DNA from: Hymenobacter telluris
GTDB taxonomy: Bacteria > Bacteroidota > Bacteroidia > Cytophagales > Hymenobacteraceae
Direction of reading: 5' to 3'
DNA length: 64,000 bases
NCBI RefSeq assembly: GCF_017313265.1
Contig: NZ_JAFLQZ010000008.1
Location: 124,001 to 188,000 of the forward strand
Shown: positions 1 to 7,623 of the stretch, one piece after another
Numbering within the stretch: the first letter of the stretch is position 1
Layout of the letters: every line of letters begins with the position of its first letter
Program-made: the position numbers and the translations under genes
Notes under the pieces: generated by a model
The model's input: only the letters and a program-made list of their open reading frames with translations
Database searches by the model: none
Told to the model about the DNA's origin: nothing

Positions 1-231
1 AATAAAGGAGGCTTCCTGCCGGTCGTTCTGGCGGGCTTCGCGCAGCAAATCCAGACCGTCGCCGCCGGGCAGGCCCAGGTCGAGCAGCACGAAATCGTAG
101 CTGTTGACAAAGATTTTCTCGGAAGCATCGGCGTAGTTGTGAGCCGAATCGACGAGGTACTGCGACTCCAGCAGAAACTGCCGCACCTCATCGTGCAGGC
201 TTTTTTCGTCTTCTACTATCAGAACGTGCAT
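1..231 (-). CDS. Response regulator, receiver domain (3' end cut by window edge)
   Basis: The first 77 residues of a two-component response regulator are present; the gene runs off the left edge, so its output domain is unseen. The start reads MHVLIVEDEKSL, the usual first strand and acidic pair (E7, D8). The motif YDFVLLDLGLPGGDGL places the phosphoacceptor at D51. The spacing resembles OmpR/PhoB-type regulators, but without the C-terminus the class is inference. The gene lies 84 bases beyond the osmolyte transporter on the same strand; a shared transcript is possible but not shown. A partner kinase would be expected further left. Confidence 0.9.
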   Translation of the reverse strand, partial: MHVLIVEDEKSLHDEVRQFLLESQYLVDSAHNYADASEKIFVNSYDFVLLDLGLPGGDGLDLLREARQNDRQEASFI

Positions 232-315
232 AAAGGGGGGAGCTGAATTAAGAACACAACATACGGGCGGCGGCCGTGAAGCAACCATGAAGTTCGGGCC
301 CTTTAAGCGGCCCGA

Positions 316-1887
316 CTAATTGCGCAAGTACGCGCCCAAATCCGAAATGGACGCAATGCCCAACTGGTGCGCCTGCTGCCGCCGCATGAGCAGCGCGTAG
401 GTGTTATTGAAACCCAGTGGAGCCAGCCATTCCAGCCCGAAACGCTGCTGAAACCCGGCCCGCACGTAACCCAGCACCGCCCCGGCATCCCCCCCCAACG
501 AATCGATGACGGCGGCGGGTGGCTGGAGCAGCACCAGCAGCCCGGTGCCCGTGTACTCCGGGTACATATCAATGGCGCCGCTGCGCAGAGCCTCGAAGCA
601 GATGGTGGTGCCGCCCAGGCCGGTTTTGGTTTCCACGTTGAGGTTGGTATAGCCCCGAATCAGGGAAGCGTACATTTCGGCCAGAATGTATTGCTCGGCA
701 AAAATCTTGGAGCCCAGCTTCACCGTAGCTGCTCCCGGCGCTACCGGGCGCGGCGTCTGCCACAGGCCCCGCCGCCGCAAAAACGCCTGCGCCACCGCTT
801 GGGGCTCCTGGTGCAGATAATCAACCCGGTAGTTGAGGTCCGTCATCACCGAATCGGAAAGCTGACCGGCCAGCTTGCCGAATACCGCCCGTAGCTCCGG
901 GTGGGCCGCTAGGAGGCCCGCGCGCACCACCGGCGCGGCGTAGTAGGGCGGAAACACGCGTTGGTCGTCGTGAAGTACTTGCAAGCGGTAGGCTTTGATG
1001 CGGCCATCGGTGGAGTAGCCGTCGATAACATCCACGTTGGCATTGCGGGCGGCTTCGTACACCAGCGCGGGGGCCAGCACCACGCTGGGCAGGCGGCGAA
1101 GGCCGTAAGTACGCGTCAGGCCCGGCAGCCCATCGGCGCGGCCCACAAACTCGGGGCTGAAGCCGGCCTGTAGCCGGCCGGTTGCGCGCGGCAGTAAATA
1201 GAGCGTAGCCAGCAGCGGCAAGGCCAGCAGCAACCCCAACCCCACGCTGCTGCGCTTCCGGCTGGCCAGCCGCTGCACCGCGCCCAAGGCGGCATCAAAC
1301 ACCAGCGCCAGTGCCGCCGCCGGAATAGCCCCGGCCAAAATCATAGCCGGATTATTGAGCGCAATACCCCCGAAAATGAACTCGCCCAATCCGCCCGCCG
1401 CCACGTAGGCTGCCAGCGTAGCCACCCCCACGTTGATAACGGCCGCCGTACGGATACCCGCCAGCAGCACCGGCAACGCCAGCGGCAGCTCCACCCGGCG
1501 TAGCACCTGCCCATCGGTGAACCCCAGGCCGCGCGCCGCCTCTACCACGCCCGCATCCACCCCCCGTACGCCCGCCACGGTGTTGCGCACAATGGGCAGC
1601 AGGGCGTACAGAAACAGCGCAAAAATGGCGGGCACCGGCCCGATGCCCATGGCCGGAATCAGGAAGCCCAGCAGCGCGATACTCGGAATAGTTTGCAGCA
1701 CGCCGGTGGCCCCCAGCACCCACGGCGCCAGCCGCGGCCGGCGCGTAAGCAGCAGCCCCAGCGGCACCCCCACCGCCACGCCCAGCAGGAGCGAGGCTGC
1801 CGTCAGGCCGATGTGCTGCACGGTTTGTTGGCCCAGCTTGCCGGCCTGCAACTGCCAGAAAGTGAAAAGTTCGTGGAGCGTGTTCAT
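316..1887 (-). CDS. Osmoprotectant ABC transporter, fused permease and circularly permuted substrate-binding domain
   Basis: Inner-membrane subunit of a glycine betaine/choline-type importer. Residues about 20-205 are a ProW/OpuCB-like permease with the EAA loop at about 116-139 (EAARGLGFTDGQVLRRVELP). A further membrane segment follows at about 216-233, then an OpuBC/OpuCC-type binding domain. The halves of that domain are swapped. The segment that is normally second (SPEFVGRADGLPGL through VDVIDGYSTDGR and FPPYYAAP, about 240-375) comes first. The segment that is normally first (KLGSKIFAEQYILAEM, GLGGTT, PEYTGTG, GFNNTYALLMRR, about 390-523) comes last, joined by a Pro/Ala linker (WQTPRPVAPG). 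The start overlaps the ATPase stop by 4 bases (ATGA), so the two are translationally coupled. The substrate is inferred from family only. Confidence 0.9.
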   Translation of the reverse strand: MNTLHELFTFWQLQAGKLGQQTVQHIGLTAASLLLGVAVGVPLGLLLTRRPRLAPWVLGATGVLQTIPSIALLGFLIPAMGIGPVPAIFALFLYALLPIVRNTVAGVRGVDAGVVEAARGLGFTDGQVLRRVELPLALPVLLAGIRTAAVINVGVATLAAYVAAGGLGEFIFGGIALNNPAMILAGAIPAAALALVFDAALGAVQRLASRKRSSVGLGLLLALPLLATLYLLPRATGRLQAGFSPEFVGRADGLPGLTRTYGLRRLPSVVLAPALVYEAARNANVDVIDGYSTDGRIKAYRLQVLHDDQRVFPPYYAAPVVRAGLLAAHPELRAVFGKLAGQLSDSVMTDLNYRVDYLHQEPQAVAQAFLRRRGLWQTPRPVAPGAATVKLGSKIFAEQYILAEMYASLIRGYTNLNVETKTGLGGTTICFEALRSGAIDMYPEYTGTGLLVLLQPPAAVIDSLGGDAGAVLGYVRAGFQQRFGLEWLAPLGFNNTYALLMRRQQAHQLGIASISDLGAYLRN

Positions 1888-3017
1888 GGGCGTTGGAGGC
1901 GTTGGCTAACCTGCCCGAAAGCAGCCATCAGGGAGGGGAGCGTAAGGGAAACCGGCGCCGTAGTGGGGAGTGCCGCCGGCTGGCTGGTGGCGGATGCCGC
2001 AGGCCCAGCAGAGAGGCCAGGGGCCGGTAGTAGCCATAGCTCAGGAGGAGTGCCGGGCGCTTCCGCCAGCGCGGCTTCTGTAGAATATTGCGAGGCCACA
2101 ACTGGGGCAGGGGCAGGAGTGGGCAGGGCGCTTAGTACCTCTAGCGCCTGCTGAACTGTTGCATTAGATTGAATAGTGTTTGCCGCTGGTTTTGAAGATG
2201 ATGTATAGTTAGAATCAGTGTCTTTTGCTAAATATGGAAGCAGGTCGTTTAGCGTCAGGGTACGCAGTTGCAACGTCAGCTGCTCGGCCTCGAAGAACCG
2301 CCGCACGAAGTCGTTGGCCGGTTGAAACAGCAGCTCCCGCGGGGTACCCAGCTGCTGCACCCGGCCGCCGTCGAGCAGCAGTATCCGGTCGGCTAGCTCG
2401 AAGGCTTCCTGCACATCATGGGTTACCAGCACCACGGTTTTCTGGCGCAGTTCTTCCAGCTCTTGAAACTCCCGCCGGATGCCGGCGCGGGTAATTGGGT
2501 CGAGGGCACCGAAGGGCTCATCGAGCAGAATGATGGGCGGGTTGGCGGCCAAGGCGCGGGCCAGACCTACCCGCTGCTGTTGCCCACCCGACAGCTGCCG
2601 CGGGTACTGCCCAGCGTAGCGGGTTGGCGGCAGGTGCAGGCGCGTCAGCAGCTCTTCGGTGCGGGTAGCTACCTCGGCGGCTGGGTGGCCGAGCAGCTTG
2701 GGCACCACCGCCACATTCTCGGCCACGGTGAGGTGCGGCAGCAGGCCCACTTGTTGAATGACGTAGCCGATACCGCGCCGCAGCACTTCGGGCCGTTGGT
2801 TGCGCACGTCCTGGCCCTGCACCTCCACGGTACCGGCGTCGGGCTCTATCAGGCGGTTGAGGGTTTTGAGCAGGGTGGTTTTGCCGCAGCCGCTGGGGCC
2901 GAGCAGCACCAGCGTTTCGCCGGCAGCCAAGTCAAACGACACGTCCTGCACCACGGCATGAGTACCGTAGTGCTTGCTGAGGCCACGGACCCGGATAACA
3001 GGTTGAGAATCGGGCAT
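1884..3017 (-). CDS. Osmoprotectant ABC transporter, ATP-binding protein
   Basis: ATPase of the OpuCA/ProV family that powers the adjacent importer. Walker A GPSGCGKTT is at 40-48, the Q-loop near 88, the signature LSGGQ at 142-146 and Walker B IILLDEP with D166/E167. Starting at MPDSQPVIRVRGL puts the first strand where the family has it; an in-frame upstream ATG at 3107 would add 30 residues unlike the family. Relatives usually carry a paired CBS domain after the ABC domain. Here about 120 residues of Ser/Ala/Pro-rich tail follow TLNDLLPYL, with only a CBS-like scrap (TVQQALEVLSAL). The tail is encoded partly by locally AT-rich DNA (2150-2240), so ionic-strength gating through CBS is doubtful. 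Confidence 0.9.
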   Translation of the reverse strand: MPDSQPVIRVRGLSKHYGTHAVVQDVSFDLAAGETLVLLGPSGCGKTTLLKTLNRLIEPDAGTVEVQGQDVRNQRPEVLRRGIGYVIQQVGLLPHLTVAENVAVVPKLLGHPAAEVATRTEELLTRLHLPPTRYAGQYPRQLSGGQQQRVGLARALAANPPIILLDEPFGALDPITRAGIRREFQELEELRQKTVVLVTHDVQEAFELADRILLLDGGRVQQLGTPRELLFQPANDFVRRFFEAEQLTLQLRTLTLNDLLPYLAKDTDSNYTSSSKPAANTIQSNATVQQALEVLSALPTPAPAPVVASQYSTEAALAEAPGTPPELWLLPAPGLSAGPAASATSQPAALPTTAPVSLTLPSLMAAFGQVSQRLQRP

Positions 3018-3240
3018 ACAATAGAGTAGAGGCGGTAAGGTAAAAAATGTGGCCCGAGCTTCGGTTACTACAGTAGCTTCAGGCAACCAAGCGTGGCCCG
3101 CCGGCATCCAGTAGTTCTGTTCGGGTAGGTTGTAAACTGCCGAAACCGAATAGTGCTTTACTTGTGCTCTAAGTTACCCCAGGCCACTACGCCGCTGTGC
3201 TACAGCAAGCGTACAACCCGCATCTAAAGTCAGCAAGGAA

Positions 3241-3280
3241 CTGTAGCGCGCAACAGCTTCCTGTAGCTCCTGCGCTACAG
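3241..3280. repeat. Small inverted repeat
   Basis: CTGTAGCGC (3241-3249) and GCGCTACAG (3272-3280) are perfect 9-base arms. They lie in the 364-base gap between the divergent transporter ATPase and histidine phosphatase. Nothing else in that gap is convincing apart from a possible minus-seven element (TATCTT near 3350) ahead of the phosphatase. It may be a dispersed palindromic element; it is not placed like a terminator. Confidence 0.45.
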
Positions 3281-3381
3281 AATATCGAGTGTTTCACTGC
3301 GTTGTAAGGCTCGTTCTGTCAGCGTGGAACGCCTTTAGCAAGTTTGCCTCTATCTTACGCCACTCACACCATTCTGCGTCC

Positions 3382-3945
3382 ATGAAACTTGTTCCCCGTC
3401 CGCTGCTCTGGTTACTAGGCCTGCTGATATTACTGGTAGGCGGCAATTGTGGCCGGGCCGTGCAGCGGCACTTCGACCGGCAGATTATCACCACCATCTA
3501 CATCGTGCGGCACGCCGAGAAAGACCTCATGCCCAACCTCGCCGACCCGCCCCTGACGCCTGCCGGCCAGCAGCGTGCCCTGGCCCTGCGCGACTCGTTG
3601 CTGCGCCGCCGGCCGCTAAGCGCTATTTTCAGCACCGCCACCACCCGCACCCGCGCCACTGCCGAGCCGTTGGCCCAAGCCCTCAACCTTACCATTCAGA
3701 ACTACGACGCCAAACAGCTGCCCGCCTTGGTGGCCCGCATCCGGCGCGACTATACGGGTGAGAAAGTGCTGGTAATTGGGCATTCCAACACCATTCTGGA
3801 AACCGTGCAGGCTTTTGGGGCCGCCCGCCCGGTACCCACCATCGGCGACGATGAATACGACTACCTGTTGGAAGTGAGAATGGCCAAAGACTCGACCCTC
3901 GTGCCCACTGCTGTGGCCCGGCGGTACGGCAGCCCCAGCCGATAA
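3382..3945 (+). CDS. Membrane-anchored histidine phosphatase family protein
   Basis: Histidine phosphatase (phosphoglycerate mutase/SixA-like) fold. The phosphohistidine motif is IVRHAEKD with R43/H44, and the second catalytic histidine is H133 in VLVIGHSNTI. An N-terminal hydrophobic segment (residues 8-20) is a signal anchor, so the enzyme probably faces the periplasm; the cysteine that follows (GGNC) does not make a good lipobox. The start at MKLVPRP gives a clean signal segment; an upstream in-frame ATG at 3289 would add 31 residues without family character. At 187 residues it has the usual length for the small SixA-like branch. The substrate is unknown. Confidence 0.88.
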   Translation: MKLVPRPLLWLLGLLILLVGGNCGRAVQRHFDRQIITTIYIVRHAEKDLMPNLADPPLTPAGQQRALALRDSLLRRRPLSAIFSTATTRTRATAEPLAQALNLTIQNYDAKQLPALVARIRRDYTGEKVLVIGHSNTILETVQAFGAARPVPTIGDDEYDYLLEVRMAKDSTLVPTAVARRYGSPSR

Positions 3946-4042
3946 TGTCGGTAGCGTGCAACTTGCCCACTGCTTCCTGCTACTTTTAGGGCATTAGCCG
4001 CTACTGTTCACGCTGCTTTCCTGCTACCTGATTCCCTTTCGC

Positions 4043-5434
4043 ATGCCCATTTCCTTGCCTCGTTTACTGTTCGGCGGCCTGCTGGCACTAGCCACCACGG
4101 CCCCCGCTGCTGCTCAAACGACCACGAAGATTGACTCCCTGGCTATCCGCAAAATCTACGATGAAGCCCTGCTGCGCGGGCAGAGCTACGAGAATCTGCG
4201 GGAGCTGTGTACCAAGGTTGGCGGCCGGCTAAGCGGCTCACCCCAGGCCGAGCAGGCGGTACAGTGGAGCAAAATAGCCATGGAAAAGCTGGGCGTAGAT
4301 AGAGTGTACCTGCAAGAAGTGATGGTGCCGCACTGGGTGCGCGGGGCCAAGGAAAAAGCGGAAATCAAACCCGCCAAAGGCAAAGGCCTGCCCTTGGCTG
4401 TGTGCGCGCTGGGGGGCTCAGTGGGCACCAACGGCAAGCTGAAAGCGCAGGTAGTGGAAGTACGCAGCATGGCCGAGCTGGCCGCCTTGCCCGCCGAAAA
4501 AGTGAAAGGCAAGTTCGTGTTCTTCAACCGCCCGATGAATGCCACCTACATTGAAACCGGCCGGGCCTACGGCGAAGCCGGCGACCAGCGCCGCATTGGA
4601 GCCTCCGAAGCGGCCAAGCGCGGCGCCGTGGGTGCCTTGGTGCGCAGCCTGTCCCTGGCCCACGACGACCTGCCCCACACCGGCACCATGCGCTACGAAG
4701 ACAACGTAACGCAGGTGCCCGCCGCCGCCATCAGCACCAACGGCGCCGACCAGCTCAGCCAGTTGCTCAAAGTGGATTCCGACCTGACCGTGGAGCTGGA
4801 AATGGCCTGCCAAACCCTGCCCGACGTGAAAAGCTACAATGTGGTAGGCGAAATCAAAGGCTCGAAATACCCCAACGAAATCATCACCGTGGGCGGCCAC
4901 CTCGACTCCTGGGACCTCGCCCAAGGCGCCCACGACGATGGCACCGGCTGCGTGCAAAGTATGGAAGTGCTGCGTCTGCTGAAAGCCACCGGCCTGCGCC
5001 CCGAGCGCACCGTGCGGGCTGTCATGTTCATGAACGAGGAAAACGGTACCCGCGGCGGCAACAAATACGCGGAACTGGCCAAAGCCGCCAAGGAGGTGCA
5101 CGTAGCCGCCATGGAATCGGATGGGGGCGGGTTTACGCCGCGCGGCTTCGGTATTGAGGCCGAGCCGGCCGTGGTGCGTAAGGTGCAGCAGTGGCAGCCG
5201 CTATTCGTCCCTTACGGCAGCGGCGACATCAAGCCCGGCCACGGCGGCACCGACATCGGCCCTCTGAAAGGCCAAGCCAAAGCCCTCATCGGCTACGACT
5301 GCGACGACCAGCGCTACTTTGATATTCACCACACCGCCGCCGATACGTTTGATAAAGTGAACCGCCGGGAGTTGGAATTAGGTGGGGCCAGTATGGCCGC
5401 TCTTATTTATTTAATCAGTAAATACGGGTTGTAA
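4043..5434 (+). CDS. Secreted M28-family zinc metallopeptidase with PA domain
   Basis: A 463-residue exported aminopeptidase-like enzyme. The signal peptide ends near AAAQ (residues 22-25). A PA-type insert lies at about 120-250. The co-catalytic two-zinc centre reads H286 (GGHLDSWD), D298 (GAHDDGTG), E332/E333 (MNEENGTRGG), D360 (MESDGG) and H429/H430 (DIHHTAADT), all in the M28 order. It is expected to trim N-terminal residues of peptides in the periplasm or outside the cell. It follows the phosphatase by about 100 bases on the same strand; co-transcription is possible. A hairpin terminator follows at 5502-5533. Confidence 0.93.
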   Translation: MPISLPRLLFGGLLALATTAPAAAQTTTKIDSLAIRKIYDEALLRGQSYENLRELCTKVGGRLSGSPQAEQAVQWSKIAMEKLGVDRVYLQEVMVPHWVRGAKEKAEIKPAKGKGLPLAVCALGGSVGTNGKLKAQVVEVRSMAELAALPAEKVKGKFVFFNRPMNATYIETGRAYGEAGDQRRIGASEAAKRGAVGALVRSLSLAHDDLPHTGTMRYEDNVTQVPAAAISTNGADQLSQLLKVDSDLTVELEMACQTLPDVKSYNVVGEIKGSKYPNEIITVGGHLDSWDLAQGAHDDGTGCVQSMEVLRLLKATGLRPERTVRAVMFMNEENGTRGGNKYAELAKAAKEVHVAAMESDGGGFTPRGFGIEAEPAVVRKVQQWQPLFVPYGSGDIKPGHGGTDIGPLKGQAKALIGYDCDDQRYFDIHHTAADTFDKVNRRELELGGASMAALIYLISKYGL

Positions 5435-5501
5435 TCCGAAGTGAAATAAAATTCGTGTAGCTACCGTAGTAAATGCAATTTGCTGCAGTAGGAAAAAATA
5501 G

Positions 5502-5533
5502 AAAGCCGGCTGCAAGTAATTGCAGCCGGCTTT
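5502..5533. terminator. Bidirectional hairpin terminator
   Basis: Perfect 14-base arms (5502-5515 and 5520-5533) around a GTAA loop, with T/A runs on both sides. It sits between the convergent M28 peptidase and the small AT-hook-like gene and can end both. Confidence 0.85.
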
Positions 5534-5551
5534 TTGGTGCTTACCAAGTAA

Positions 5552-5788
5552 TTACTGGGCAGAAGCAACTTCTTTTTTCGGGCGGCCGGGGCGTTTGCCG
5601 GTGCCGTTGGTAGCGCGGGGCTTACGCTCTTTTTTCTCTACTGTATAGCCGGGCTCCAGCATAGTGCTGATTTCAGTAATCAATTCGGTCACCTTCGACA
5701 TGTTCTTGCGAATCTGGTTTAGTACCGCTTCGTTGTCTTCGGCGCTAGCCAAGATTTGCTGTAGTTTGCTGAGGTCAGGAGTAGCCAT
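5552..5788 (-). CDS. Small AT-hook-like protein
   Basis: A 78-residue protein of unknown function. Residues 1-50 look helical and amphipathic (KLQQILASAEDNEAVLNQI). The basic tail contains GKRPGRPKK at about 64-72, an AT-hook-like GRP core flanked by lysines, which suggests minor-groove DNA binding. That function is inference from the motif; the protein could equally be a ribosome- or RNA-associated small basic protein. Upstream lies a long AT-rich non-coding stretch that such a protein could bind. It has its own terminator at 5502-5533. Confidence 0.75.
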   Translation of the reverse strand: MATPDLSKLQQILASAEDNEAVLNQIRKNMSKVTELITEISTMLEPGYTVEKKERKPRATNGTGKRPGRPKKEVASAQ

Positions 5789-5961
5789 TGTTAAATGATT
5801 TTGGAAGGAAGTGAAATAATGCTCAAAGTTTACTCGAAAAGTATTTATATCAAATACTTGGTACGCTATAACGGAGAAAAAATATTTCGGTTATAAATCA
5901 TTTGCCACTCAAAAAGAAAATAATCAGAAGTGGTGTTAATGGATAACGCAAGTTTTTTTAA

Positions 5962-5991
5962 TTGACCTTGCAACTTGCAATTAGGTATAAT
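5962..5991 (+). promoter_or_regulatory. E. coli-like sigma-70 promoter candidate
   Basis: TTGACC (5962-5967), an 18-base spacer and TATAAT (5986-5991) point rightward into non-coding DNA. Bacteroidota promoters normally carry TAnnTTTG at about minus 7, so a near-consensus proteobacterial-type promoter is unexpected here. AT-rich DNA makes chance matches likelier. Confidence 0.35.
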
Positions 5992-6040
5992 ATCTATATA
6001 AAATGTTGATTATTATAATGTTATGAACGATGATGAGTTG

Positions 6041-6109
6041 AGCTCAGCGTTTATGTATTATCTTCTCAGTTGGCACGCAAATGATTTTATGCTGAGCTGA
6101 ATGCCAACT
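6041..6109 (+). ncRNA. Possible structured RNA with pseudoknot topology
   Basis: AGCTCAGC (6041-6048) pairs with GCTGAGCT (6091-6098), and AGTTGGCA (6068-6075) pairs with TGCCAACT (6102-6109). The pairs interleave as A-B-A'-B', an H-type pseudoknot arrangement, about 50 bases after a promoter-like sequence. No RNA family is recognised. The evidence is only two 8-base pairs, so it is tentative. Confidence 0.25.
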
Positions 6110-6494
6110 CCAACCATAGTACAGAGCATATTGCAAGCCGTTTGCTCAAGTAATGAGCTAACGCTGATTAGTTGACTACAATACTTACTTTGAATTTATA
6201 TAATTATAACAATCTTTATTTTGAATATGCAAAGAATATGTGTGTTGTGGCGTTGCTAAAGGCTATATCAGGCTGGCAATACAGGTTTGATATTGTGTGT
6301 CGTGCAATGATATTTTTTGTGTGTCTGCAGTTATGGTGCTTCAAGATTGTTTTCAGCGTAACCCATTGACTGGACAAAACCAAAATTACCGTATTGAAGC
6401 AGCTTACAGCTCGGCAGTATAGCATACATAGTATCGCACCTGAAATATATTATTCGGGTTTGCTGAATAGATTCACTGAGAAAATAAACCATTC

Positions 6495-6540
6495 ATATAC
6501 AGCAAGGGCTTCCGGTTTTCCAGAAGCCCTTGCTGTATAT
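6495..6540. terminator. Long hairpin terminator downstream of the OmpA lipoprotein gene
   Basis: Perfect 18-base arms (6495-6512 and 6523-6540) around a 10-base loop. It ends the minus-strand OmpA lipoprotein gene and could also end any rightward transcript from the AT-rich region. Confidence 0.8.
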
Positions 6541-6559
6541 GCTATAAGAGTTACGCTGG

Positions 6560-7387
6560 TTAATTAGCTTCCAATATTTGGAATAATTCGTCGAGCTTGG
6601 GAGTCAAAATGATTTCGGTACGACGGTTAAGTGCTTTATTGGCAGGAGTATCGTTTTGCGCTACGGGCACGTATTGCGCTCGGCCTGAAGGCGTAACCTG
6701 GCTGGTTGGCAAACCATTTTCGGTGAGTAAACGGGTAATTTCGGTGGCGCGTAATACGCTCAAATCCCAGTTGTCGCGCATGCCGGGGGTGCCTTTGGCA
6801 ATAGGCACGTTATCGGTGTGGCCTTCCACTAGCACATTCACGTCTTGGTTGCCTTTAAGAGCAGTGGCCAGCTTCTTGAGAGCTTCCTGTCCTTTCGGAT
6901 CGACTTTCGTGGAGCCCGACTTAAATAATAATTGCTCGGAGAGCGACACGTATACTTTGCCGTTTTTCACGGTCACCTGCAAGTCTTGGGCGTTGAAGCC
7001 GAGCAGGGCGTCACCCACTTTCTGCCGCAGTGCTTTCACGGCCGCGTCTTTCTGGTCGAGAATGCGCTGCATTTCGGCAATGCGTTGTTCTTTGGAGCGT
7101 AAGTCGGCAGAGAGGGCACTATTGGCCTGCTCGGCTCCCGTTAGGTTGTCGTTGAGCTGGTTTACTTGCTGATTTTTGTTGAGCAAGCTAGAGCGTAGCG
7201 CCGCTTCATTGCGCGATTTTTCCTGCTCCAAGGCTGTTTTTTGCGCCTGAAGTTGGTCGCGGGATGAGGTGAGGGCCGCATTTTGCTGCTGGAGGGCGGC
7301 AATTTCCTTAGCGTTGCAACCACCAAGCAACAAGGCGCCAGCGCTAAACAAAGACAGCGTAGCCAAACGGGCAGAAAGCAAATTCAT
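6560..7387 (-). CDS. OmpA-family lipoprotein with coiled coil
   Basis: A 275-residue peptidoglycan-binding outer-membrane lipoprotein. The signal peptide ends in the lipobox LLGGC (C24). Residues about 28-130 form a Gln/Leu-rich coiled coil (IAALQQQNAALTS onward). An OmpA C-terminal domain follows at about 150-265 with the hallmark VEGHTDNVPI, NWDLSVLRATEI and NRRTEI segments that hold the diaminopimelate-binding Asp and Arg. The combination resembles MotB/OmpA-like tethers between outer membrane and cell wall. It stands alone, with its own terminator. Confidence 0.92.
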   Translation of the reverse strand: MNLLSARLATLSLFSAGALLLGGCNAKEIAALQQQNAALTSSRDQLQAQKTALEQEKSRNEAALRSSLLNKNQQVNQLNDNLTGAEQANSALSADLRSKEQRIAEMQRILDQKDAAVKALRQKVGDALLGFNAQDLQVTVKNGKVYVSLSEQLLFKSGSTKVDPKGQEALKKLATALKGNQDVNVLVEGHTDNVPIAKGTPGMRDNWDLSVLRATEITRLLTENGLPTSQVTPSGRAQYVPVAQNDTPANKALNRRTEIILTPKLDELFQILEAN

Positions 7388-7596
7388 AGGATTCAGGGAA
7401 GAAAAGTGTGGGAGGATATATGTTGCGCTTCAACGGCAGCGTGCAAGGTTGAGTTGCGGTGCGTAAGCTCAGCGGCTACCTGGCTCTATATTGCTTCCTA
7501 TGCTGTTAGGTTAGACTGTACGCCGTATTTTTCCGCCGAATCGGCTTTTCACTAATCTGTACTGTAGTTAAGCCGTTTAGCTGGCTTGGTCGTATC

Positions 7597-7604
7597 TATC
7601 TTTG
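7597..7604 (+). promoter_or_regulatory. Bacteroidota-type minus-seven element
   Basis: TATCTTTG matches TAnnTTTG exactly and lies 20 bases ahead of the TTG start of the S8 protease, implying a leader of only about 13 bases. A weak TTT at 7576-7578 is the only minus-33 candidate. Confidence 0.55.
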
Positions 7605-7623
7605 TGCTCTTATTTATATTGTC

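Larger units (their letters stand above)
5789..6559. other. 771-base AT-rich region without a convincing gene
   Basis: The region is much poorer in G and C than its surroundings. The best reading frames (6172-6369 plus, 6216-6425 minus) lack a good start and any family character and overlap each other. It contains a promoter-like TTGACC-N18-TATAAT (5962-5991), two interleaved 8-base complementary pairs (6041-6109) and a strong hairpin at its right end (6495-6540). Confidence 0.6.

Noticed and set aside
6172..6369. 65-codon frame in the AT-rich gap
   Set aside because: No good start codon or family signal, and it overlaps an opposite-strand frame of equal quality.
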